From Bog-473 sp963777485 (lineage in GTDB: Bacteria; Actinomycetota; Acidimicrobiia; Acidimicrobiales; RAAP-2): a DNA stretch of 64,000 bases. Both the position numbers and the translations under genes were made by a program. The first letter of the stretch is position 1. Each line of letters begins with the position of its first letter. Positions 58,249 through 64,000 of the stretch are shown one piece after another. The notes beneath the pieces were generated by a model. That model was given only the letters and a program-made list of their open reading frames with translations, made no database searches and was not told the origin of the DNA. The DNA is taken from assembly GCA_963777485.1 (NCBI GenBank), contig CAVZQP010000003.1, positions 124,001 through 188,000 on the forward strand. Reading direction: 5' to 3'.

Positions 58249-58833
58249 ATGCTGGCCTGGATCGATCTCGAGATGACAGGGCTCGATCCGGCGCGCCACA
58301 CCATCGTCGAGATCGCCGCCCTCGTCACCGACGACGACCTCACCATCATCGAAGAGGGCCCGGACCTGGTCGTCCACGCCAGCCCCGAGGAGCTGGCCCA
58401 GATGGACGACGTGGTGCGCAACATGCACACGACGTCCGGCCTCCTGGCCGACATGGAGGCCTCCACGCTGACGCTGGCCGAGGCCGGCGCCCAGACGCTC
58501 ACCTTCCTGCAGAAGCACATCCGCCAACCGCGCACCGTCCCGTTGGCGGGCAACTCCATCGGGACGGACCGGCGCTTCCTGGCCACGCTCTTGCCCGACA
58601 TCGAGGACTACCTGCACTACCGCTCGGTCGACGTGTCGACGATCAAGGAGTTGTGCCGCCGCTGGCGCCCCGAGGTGTACAAGGCGGCGCCTACCAAGAA
58701 GGGCGGCCACCGCGCGCTGCAGGACATCCGCGAGAGCGTCGGCGAGCTGGCCTATTACCGGGCGGCGCTCTTCAACCCCGCCGCGGGAGCCGATCACACC
58801 GGGGGAACCGGAACCGAGGAGGCAAGCACGTGA
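58249..58833 (+). CDS. orn: Oligoribonuclease
   Basis: 194 aa DEDDh exonuclease. Exo I is 'AWIDLEMTGLDPARHTIVEIA' (residues 3-23), Exo II region 'PLAGNSIGTDRRFL' (about 97-110) and Exo III 'HRALQDIRESVGEL' with the catalytic His (about 158-171). It degrades 2-5-nt RNAs and pGpG, the product of EAL-type c-di-GMP breakdown, so it links loosely to the c-di-GMP proteins at 41-46 kb. TAGCAT lies 9 nt before ATG 58249. The last ~20 residues ('ADHTGGTGTEEAST') are a tail. Its stop overlaps the ligase GTG by 4 bp (GTGA). Confidence 0.93.
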   Translation: MLAWIDLEMTGLDPARHTIVEIAALVTDDDLTIIEEGPDLVVHASPEELAQMDDVVRNMHTTSGLLADMEASTLTLAEAGAQTLTFLQKHIRQPRTVPLAGNSIGTDRRFLATLLPDIEDYLHYRSVDVSTIKELCRRWRPEVYKAAPTKKGGHRALQDIRESVGELAYYRAALFNPAAGADHTGGTGTEEAST

Positions 58834-60635
58834 CTACCACCGGCAAGGACACGCCCAAGATGTCCATCGAAGACGCCAACGCCCAACTCACGGCTCCGGG
58901 CCAGATCTTCGAGATGGAGACCGTCGACATCCGCGGCGTCCCCACCCGGATCTGGAAGAACGCGCCCCCGACCCTGCGCAGCGTGTTCGACATGTCGGCG
59001 GCGCACGGCGATGCCACCTTCGTCGTCTACGAGGACGAACGGACGAGCTTCGCCGAGCACTACCGGATCGCGTCGACCCTGGCGCACCGGCTGCGCGACA
59101 CCTTCGGCGTCGAACCCGGCGACCGGGTGGCCATCATCATGCGGAACATCCCCGAGTGGATCATGGCCTTCTGGGGCGCCGCCCTTGCCGGCGCCATCGT
59201 CGTGCCCCTCAACGCGTGGTGGAGCGGCGAGGAGCTGCGCTACGGCCTCGAGGACTCCGGTTCCAAGGTCGCCTTCGTCGACACCGAGCGCGTCGAGCGC
59301 ATCCGGTCGTTCCTCGGCGGCCTCGAGACGCTCAAGGCCATCGTGGTGGCCGACGAGCACCGCACCGAGCTGAAGGCACCGCTCGCCGTCTACGAGCCGC
59401 CCGGCGGTGCGCCGCCGATCCCCGAATGGCCCTTCCCCCTCGCCCTGGGCACCGTCAGCGAAGACGCCACGCCCCCCGACGTTGCGATCGACCCCGAGGA
59501 CGACGCCACCATCTTCTACACGTCGGGCACGACGGGGCGGCCCAAGGGCGCCGTCGGCACCCATCGCAACATGACGACGAACCTGATGAGCCTGTTCTTC
59601 CTCAACACGCGGGGCTCCATGCGCTTCGGCACCTCGCTCCTCGACGAGGCCGCCGATCCGAAAGACCACGTGCAGCCCGCCATGTTGCTGTCGGTCCCGC
59701 TCTTCCACGCCACCGGCTGCCACTCGATCATGGTCACCAACACCGCCGCGGGCGGGAAGATCATCATGATGCACCACTTCGATCCCGAGCGCGCCCTCGA
59801 GCTGATCGAGCGCGAGAAGATCGGCACCTTCGGCGGTGTGCCCGCCATGGTGATGCAGGTGCTCGATTCGCCGAACTTCTCCAAGTACGACACCTCGTCC
59901 GTCCGCGGCGTCTCCTACGGCGGCGCCCCGGCCCCGCCCGACCTCGTGCGCCGCATCCGCGAGGCGTGGCCGGTCGGCCAGCCCTCGAACGGCTACGGCC
60001 TCACCGAGACGTCGTCGGTCACCTCCATGAACGCCGGCGGCGACTACGTGGCCAAGCCCGACAGCGTCGGGCCGCCGGTGCCCGTGTGCGACGTGGCGAT
60101 CGTCCCGGAGGACTACGAAAGAGACGAACCCGACGACACCATTCCCCGCGGCCCCGACGTGCGCGGCGAGCTATGGATCAAGGGCCCCAACATCGTCCGG
60201 GGCTACTGGCATCGGCCGGAGGAGACGGCCAAGACGTTCTCGAAGGGCTGGCTCCACAGTGGCGACGTGGCCCGGCTCGATGACGACAACTTCATCTACA
60301 TCGTCGACCGGGCCAAGGACATGATCATCCGCGGCGGCGAGAACGTGTACTCGGTGCAGGTCGAGGCCGCGTTGTTCGAGCACCCCGCCGTCGCCGACGT
60401 GGCGGTCGTCGGCGTCCCCGACCCGACACTCGGAGAGGAGGTCGGTGCGGTCGTGGTGCTCCGCCCCGGCGCCAAGGTGACAGCCGAAGAGCTCGGCCTG
60501 CACGTCAAGGCGCGCCTGGCCGGCTTCATGGTGCCGACCCACGTCTACTTCCGCTCCGAGCCGCTGCCCCGGAACCCGCAGGGCAAGGTCCTCAAGCGCC
60601 AACTGCGCGACGAGGTCGTCGATACCTCCGGCTGA
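58830..60635 (+). CDS. AMP-forming acyl-CoA synthetase (FadD-like)
   Basis: 601 aa. P-loop 'ATIFYTSGTTGRPKGAVGTH' (about 225-244), 'NGYGLTETSSVTSM' (about 387-400), hinge 'LHSGDVARLDDDNFIYIVDRAKDMIIRGGENVYS' and C-terminal Lys in 'LPRNPQGKVLKRQLRD'. A ~45-residue insertion between 'FFLNTRGSMRFGTSLLDEAADPKDHV' and the next strand is longer than in typical FadD. It activates a fatty or related carboxylic acid to acyl-CoA. GAGGAGG precedes GTG 58830, which overlaps the orn stop. The genomic pairing with orn is probably just co-transcription. Confidence 0.9.
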   Translation: MTTTGKDTPKMSIEDANAQLTAPGQIFEMETVDIRGVPTRIWKNAPPTLRSVFDMSAAHGDATFVVYEDERTSFAEHYRIASTLAHRLRDTFGVEPGDRVAIIMRNIPEWIMAFWGAALAGAIVVPLNAWWSGEELRYGLEDSGSKVAFVDTERVERIRSFLGGLETLKAIVVADEHRTELKAPLAVYEPPGGAPPIPEWPFPLALGTVSEDATPPDVAIDPEDDATIFYTSGTTGRPKGAVGTHRNMTTNLMSLFFLNTRGSMRFGTSLLDEAADPKDHVQPAMLLSVPLFHATGCHSIMVTNTAAGGKIIMMHHFDPERALELIEREKIGTFGGVPAMVMQVLDSPNFSKYDTSSVRGVSYGGAPAPPDLVRRIREAWPVGQPSNGYGLTETSSVTSMNAGGDYVAKPDSVGPPVPVCDVAIVPEDYERDEPDDTIPRGPDVRGELWIKGPNIVRGYWHRPEETAKTFSKGWLHSGDVARLDDDNFIYIVDRAKDMIIRGGENVYSVQVEAALFEHPAVADVAVVGVPDPTLGEEVGAVVVLRPGAKVTAEELGLHVKARLAGFMVPTHVYFRSEPLPRNPQGKVLKRQLRDEVVDTSG

Positions 60636-60650
60636 ACCTTCCCCTCTGGC

Positions 60651-61250
60651 TCAGCCCCCGGCCGGGTCGCGGCCGGTCAGTCCCAGAAGGCGGTCGAGCA
60701 GCGGCGCGTCGTCGGGCACGGGCACGGCCGCCGGGAACACGCCGATCGTCCGCCACTCCTCGGCGTGCGGGTTCACCTCGTCCCAGACGCCCTGCACCAA
60801 CGCTTCGGGAAGCGACGGAACCACCCCGATGGCCCGCGCGATGTCGTGGGCCCGCAAGGCCCGGAACGAGTTGATCTGCCAGAAGTATTCGCGCACGGTG
60901 TAGTCGCCGAAGGAGAGATGGGCCACAGCGTCGTAGTCGCGCACCGCCTCCGCCGCGGCACACGCGTCACCGACGATCGCCTCGAAGCGTTCGACGGGCG
61001 CGTCGCCCAGCAGGTCGCCGTCGAACTTCGTCGCCCCGGCCTGCTCCATGGTCCGCCCGGCCAGCATGTCGGGCACCCAGGCGTCGTCGTAAGCGTGGTA
61101 GTTGATGACTTCCCGCAGCCCAGGGGCGGCGGGATGGCTCCGCGTGGCGAAATTCCCGGGCATGGTCATGTCCCACTGCTCGGGCCGGATCTGCGCCACC
61201 ACCTCCGCCAGGGCCCGATCGGCCAGCACGAACACATCGGCTTCTTCCAT
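60651..61250 (-). CDS. DinB-fold, mycothiol-dependent maleylpyruvate-isomerase-like protein (TIGR03086 type)
   Basis: 199 aa. A four-helix DinB-like protein: 'DRALAEVVAQIRPEQWDM' begins the first helix, and the metal-binding His of the fold appear as 'VINYHAYDDAWV' (about 50-61) and 'RALRAHDIARAIG' (about 129-141). In actinobacteria this family includes mycothiol-dependent isomerases and transferases. The substrate is unknown; gentisate breakdown is one possibility only because of the family name. ATG 61250 has GAGGA upstream; extending to 61457 would add Arg/Gly-rich low-complexity residues from the repeat region, so that is rejected. It converges on the ligase gene. Confidence 0.75.
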   Translation of the reverse strand: MEEADVFVLADRALAEVVAQIRPEQWDMTMPGNFATRSHPAAPGLREVINYHAYDDAWVPDMLAGRTMEQAGATKFDGDLLGDAPVERFEAIVGDACAAAEAVRDYDAVAHLSFGDYTVREYFWQINSFRALRAHDIARAIGVVPSLPEALVQGVWDEVNPHAEEWRTIGVFPAAVPVPDDAPLLDRLLGLTGRDPAGG

Positions 61251-61313
61251 CGACAGCGTCCTCTCCTCGGTTTTCGGCTGCAGACGCCATCGTCGCCGGG
61301 GGTTGTGACGCCC

Positions 61314-61334
61314 CGTATACACACGTCTATACAC
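61314..61334. repeat. Direct repeat TATACACAC, 12-bp period
   Basis: TATACACAC occurs at 61314-61322 and 61326-61334, separated by GTC. It lies 64-84 bp upstream of the DinB-like gene on its promoter side, and TATAC on the minus strand could also serve as -10. Tandem sites at a near-helical-turn spacing suggest cooperative binding of a regulator. Confidence 0.4.
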
Positions 61335-61419
61335 ACATGCCGGGGCAAGAACCCGCGCACCGGCGCCGTCACCCGACGCCCCCACGCCCCGTCGCCCCGA
61401 CGCCCCGACGCCCCGACGC

Positions 61420-61449
61420 GATCGAGCCGGCCCGCAGGCCGGCTCGATC
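61420..61449. terminator. Strong bidirectional hairpin
   Basis: GATCGAGCCGGCC-CGCA-GGCCGGCTCGATC has perfect 13-bp arms and a 4-nt loop. It lies 43 bp beyond the peroxiredoxin stop on the minus strand and upstream of the next leftward gene, as expected for a terminator; AAAA follows on the plus strand. Just left of it GCCCCGACG is tandemly repeated (about 61393-61418). Confidence 0.65.
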
Positions 61450-61492
61450 CAAAACACTCACTTCGAGAACCCGCCTCCCGGCGGGCGCCCGC

Positions 61493-62128
61493 TCAGCGAT
61501 TCGGCTGAGGCGTCACCCGCAGGTACGGCTTCAGTGCCTTCCAACCCTTGGGGAACCGGGACTTGGCGTCCTCGTCGCTCACGGCCGGCACGATGATGAC
61601 GTCATCGCCGTCGGTCCAGTTCACCGGCGTGGCCACCTTGTACTCGTCGGTCAGCTGCAGCGAGTCGAGCACGCGGATGATCTCGTCCACGTTCCGCCCG
61701 GTCGACGCCGGGTACGTCAGGGTCAGCTTGACCTTCTTGTCCGGCCCGATGATGAACACGGAGCGCACGGTCAGCGTGTCGTTCGCGTTCGGGTGGATCA
61801 TGTCGTAGAGGTCGGCGACCTTGCGGTCCTCGTCCCCGATGAGCGGAAAGTTCAGCCCGGAGCCCTGCGTCTCCTCGATGTCGCCGGCCCATCCCTTGTG
61901 GGACTCGACCGAGTCCACCGAGACCCCGATGAGCTTGGTGTTCCGCTTGTCGAATTCCGGCTTGGCCTTGGCGAACGCGCCCAGCTCGGTCGTGCAGACC
62001 GGCGTGAAGTCCTTCGGGTGGGAGAAGAGGATCCCCCAGCTGTCGCCGAGCCACTCGTGGAAGTTGATCGTCCCGTCCGTGGTGTCCGCCGTGAAATCGG
62101 GGGCGGTATCCCCGAGTCGTACTGCCAT
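61493..62128 (-). CDS. 1-Cys peroxiredoxin (Prx6/AhpC-TSA family)
   Basis: 211 aa. The peroxidatic Cys lies in 'FSHPKDFTPVCTTELGAFAK' (Cys about residue 45), followed by 'GVSVDSVESHKGW' and 'LNFPLIGDEDRKVADLYDM'. The second conserved element 'RSVFIIGPDKKVKLTLTYPASTGRN' and the long C-terminal part ('DDVIIVPAVSDEDAKSRFPKGW') are Prx6 features. No resolving Cys is seen, so reduction would need an external thiol. It reduces peroxides formed by flavin enzymes such as the acyl-CoA oxidases and monooxygenases nearby. AGGAGGAG before ATG 62128 is an excellent ribosome site. Confidence 0.93.
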   Translation of the reverse strand: MAVRLGDTAPDFTADTTDGTINFHEWLGDSWGILFSHPKDFTPVCTTELGAFAKAKPEFDKRNTKLIGVSVDSVESHKGWAGDIEETQGSGLNFPLIGDEDRKVADLYDMIHPNANDTLTVRSVFIIGPDKKVKLTLTYPASTGRNVDEIIRVLDSLQLTDEYKVATPVNWTDGDDVIIVPAVSDEDAKSRFPKGWKALKPYLRVTPQPNR

Positions 62129-62305
62129 TTCTCCTCCTGAGGTCGTGTCGCTCGGTACGTGAGGGCTGCACCTTACCGGGATCTCTGGCAATTGTCGACA
62201 CGTTTGGTCATATTTTGCTCCGCCCGGCCCCGCCGGCAAAAACCGCCCCTCACCTGGGGGTCGGCCCGGTGCCGATGTGCGGAGACACCCCCGCCCCATG
62301 CGAGA

Positions 62306-63145
62306 ATGCCAACCGTGAGCGCACAACCCGCCGCAGTCGCCCCCGATGCCGGGTCCACCTACCGCCCCTACAAGAGCGACACCCTGCGCATCGAGCGGGA
62401 CGGCCCGGTCACCGTGGTCACCATCGACCGGCCCGAACGCCGCAATGCGGTCGACAGCGTCTGCGCCGACCAGCTCCGGGAGACCTTCCTCGCCTTCGAC
62501 GCCGACGATGCCCAGTCCGTCGCCGTCCTCACCGGCGCGGCGCGCACCTTCTGCGCCGGGGCCGATCTCAAGGGGATCGCCGAGGGCGACCGCCGCCCGA
62601 TCCCCGACGACGGCCCCGGGCCGATGGGGCCGACCCGCCTCACGCTCTCCAAACCCGTGATCGCGGCGGTCGAGGGCTACGCCGTGGCTGGCGGTATCGA
62701 GCTCGCCCTCTGGTGCGACCTCCGCGTCGCCGCCGAGGACGCCATCTTCGGTGTGTTCTGCCGGCGCTTCGGGGTCCCGCTCTGTGACCTCGGCACGGTG
62801 CGCCTGCCGCGCCTCATCGGCCACAGTCGCGCCATGGACCTGATCCTGACCGGCCGCGCCGTCGTGGCCCCCGAGGCGCTCGCCTTGGGCCTCGTCAACC
62901 GGGTCGTGGCACCCGGCGAGGCCCGCACCGCCGCGGTCGCCCTCGCCCACCAGCTGGCCGCACTCCCCCAGTTCTGCCTGCGCTCGGACCGGATGTCCGC
63001 CCTCGAGCAATGGGGCATGACCGAAGATGAGGCGGCGCTCAACGAGGCACGCCGCGGGCGTGAGGTCATCAGCAGCGGCGAGACGTTGGCCGGAGCGGCC
63101 CGCTTTGCGGGAGGAGAGGGACGAGGTGGCGCTGCGATCGACTGA
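62306..63145 (+). CDS. Enoyl-CoA hydratase/isomerase (crotonase family)
   Basis: 279 aa from ATG 62306; GTG 62315 is also possible. Motifs are 'TGAARTFCAGADLKGIAEG' (oxyanion hole 1, about 76-94) and 'VEGYAVAGGIELALWCDLRVAAEDAIFG' (oxyanion hole 2, about 121-148, with the conserved Glu in GIELAL). The catalytic second Glu region reads 'FGVPLCDLGTVRLPRLIG', with Asp where Glu is usual. It is unrelated in detail to the three hydratases at 5.8-10 kb. Its 3' end overlaps the HAD gene by 20 bp. Confidence 0.88.
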   Translation: MPTVSAQPAAVAPDAGSTYRPYKSDTLRIERDGPVTVVTIDRPERRNAVDSVCADQLRETFLAFDADDAQSVAVLTGAARTFCAGADLKGIAEGDRRPIPDDGPGPMGPTRLTLSKPVIAAVEGYAVAGGIELALWCDLRVAAEDAIFGVFCRRFGVPLCDLGTVRLPRLIGHSRAMDLILTGRAVVAPEALALGLVNRVVAPGEARTAAVALAHQLAALPQFCLRSDRMSALEQWGMTEDEAALNEARRGREVISSGETLAGAARFAGGEGRGGAAID

Positions 63146-63875
63146 CCGCGGCGACGGTGGACCGACCCCGTCACAACGTCCCACCGTCGCCGCGTTCGAC
63201 TTCGACGGCACGCTGACCAATGCGGGCAGCGTGTTCCCGTTCCTCGTGAGCGTGCGCGGCCTCATCCCGGTTCTGCGCGCGTTGCTCGCGCTCTCCCCCG
63301 GTCTCATCCACGCCGCCATCGTGGGCGGAACGACCGCCGACGAGGTCAAACAAAAGCTCTTCACCCGCCTTCTCGCCGGCATGCCCGCTGATGAGCTGAA
63401 CCGCCGCGCCGCGGCATTCGCACAACGTCACCTCCAGCGTCACCTCCGCGAGGACATGCGTCGGCGCCTCGAGTGGCACCGCAACCAAGGCCACTACACG
63501 GTGATCGTGTCCGCATCGCCCGAGTGTTACGTCAGCCCGGCCGGCAGCGAGCTCGGTGTCGACGGCGTCGTGGCGACACGGTTGGCAGTCGGCGGTGGTG
63601 GCCTGCTCAGCGGCGGGTACGAAGGCAAGAACTGTCGAGGCTCCGAGAAGTACTCCCGCCTGGTCGGCCACCTGCGTGCGGTGGGTCCGGCCCCCGGTCC
63701 TTCGGGCGAGCAGCCGATCCTGTGGGCTTACGGCAACAGCCGCGGCGACCTTCGCCTTCTCGAAGCGGCTGACCACGGCGTCGACGTCGGACGGCTCGGG
63801 CGCTTCGGCCGGCTCCGGCGCTTCCCCCGCCTGTCGGACGTCACCGGCGGCGTCCGCGACACCCGTCCCTCCTAA
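63126..63875 (+). CDS. HAD-IB family phosphatase (SerB/CicA-like)
   Basis: 249 aa from GTG 63126, with GGAGAGG upstream. Motif I is 'AAFDFDGTLTNAGSVFPFL' (catalytic Asp about residue 21), motif II is 'VIVSASPECYVSP' (about 135-147), and motif III/IV is 'ILWAYGNSRGDLRLLEAAD' (about 205-223; GNSxxD as in HAD-IB). The family hydrolyses phosphoserine, phosphatidylglycerol phosphate or lysophosphatidic acid. The C-terminal ~25 residues ('RLGRFGRLRRFPRLSDV') are basic and may bind membranes. It overlaps the hydratase gene by 20 bp. Confidence 0.87.
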   Translation: MALRSTDRGDGGPTPSQRPTVAAFDFDGTLTNAGSVFPFLVSVRGLIPVLRALLALSPGLIHAAIVGGTTADEVKQKLFTRLLAGMPADELNRRAAAFAQRHLQRHLREDMRRRLEWHRNQGHYTVIVSASPECYVSPAGSELGVDGVVATRLAVGGGGLLSGGYEGKNCRGSEKYSRLVGHLRAVGPAPGPSGEQPILWAYGNSRGDLRLLEAADHGVDVGRLGRFGRLRRFPRLSDVTGGVRDTRPS

Positions 63876-64000
63876 TCAGCTCCAGATAACGCGGGCTCGT
63901 TCGGCCACGGCTCGGATAGCGGCCCCTTCCACCACGGCCCGGAACTCGCCCGTGCCGGGCGGTGGCGGGGCGACGAAGATCTCCACTGGTCCGTCTGGTG
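63876..64000 (-). CDS. Unknown protein, C-terminal fragment (runs off window)
   Basis: On the minus strand a frame without stops enters from the right edge and ends at TGA 63878-63876. It gives 41 codons ending '...FRAVVEGAAIRAVAERARVIWS', with a Pro-rich stretch (APPPPGTG) before it. Codon use looks coding. Nothing identifies the family. It is convergent with the HAD gene; the two stops are next to each other. Confidence 0.5.
   Translation of the reverse strand, partial: PDGPVEIFVAPPPPGTGEFRAVVEGAAIRAVAERARVIWS

Noticed and set aside
1..64000. CRISPR array, prophage, transposase or toxin-antitoxin pair
   Set aside because: No spaced repeats, structural phage genes, DDE transposase or small two-gene toxin modules were found on either strand.

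Overview
The window looks like a chromosomal segment of a high-GC actinobacterium. The supporting signs are GTG/TTG starts, many genes with a -10 box only 5-10 nt before the start codon (leaderless transcripts), a WS/DGAT acyltransferase, a mycothiol-dependent maleylpyruvate-isomerase-like protein, and a very dense set of acyl-CoA genes with TetR and GntR regulators. An acidimicrobial or soil/freshwater actinobacterial lineage is possible, but the sequence alone does not fix the species. No transposase, integrase, CRISPR array or phage gene was seen.

Region 1 (1-33 kb, very GC-rich) is a catabolic block. It holds five complete amidohydrolases of the PF04909 type plus one cut by the left edge. 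They are interleaved with a two-domain class III CoA-transferase, three enoyl-CoA hydratases, an acyl-CoA dehydrogenase, a MaoC/FAS1-type dehydratase, two AMP-forming acyl-CoA ligases, a Rieske oxygenase, an SDR, an SCP-x/Ltp2-type thiolase and an HMG-CoA-synthase-like protein fused to a DUF35 OB domain. The regulators are two TetR and one GntR(FCD). A LIV-type ABC importer (LivF, LivG, fused LivH-LivM, divergent binding protein) closes the block at 26.8-32 kb. A consistent reading is uptake, CoA activation, ring or side-chain oxidation and retro-aldol/thiolytic cleavage of a branched or cyclic carboxylic acid (terpenoid, steroid or aromatic type). The substrate is inferred, not seen.

Region 2 (32-46 kb, visibly less GC-rich) carries a duplicated glyoxalase-fold protein, two SDRs, a Baeyer-Villiger monooxygenase, a sulfotransferase coupled to a zinc-free alcohol dehydrogenase, an alpha/beta hydrolase and an HPP membrane protein. 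Two large c-di-GMP proteins follow (one GGDEF; one GGDEF-PAS-HD-GYP).

Region 3 (46.2-54.6 kb) is a mosaic bounded by tRNA-Gly sequence. An intact tRNA-Gly(GCC) lies at 54541-54612, and two 3'-fragment copies in the same orientation lie at 46283-46327 and 48744-48778. The two segments between them carry a methyltransferase, an extra adenylate kinase and a small charged protein (first segment), and an operator with a broken gene, an amidohydrolase, a D-aminoacylase-like amidohydrolase, a TetR and a secreted Asp-box propeller (second segment). This is what repeated integration at a tRNA 3' end leaves behind.

Region 4 (54.6-64 kb, GC-rich again) is more core-like: methyltransferase, Ser-rich secreted protein, WS/DGAT, dUTPase, oligoribonuclease, acyl-CoA ligase, DinB-type isomerase, 1-Cys peroxiredoxin, enoyl-CoA hydratase and a HAD phosphatase. 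The C-terminus of an unknown gene runs off the right edge.
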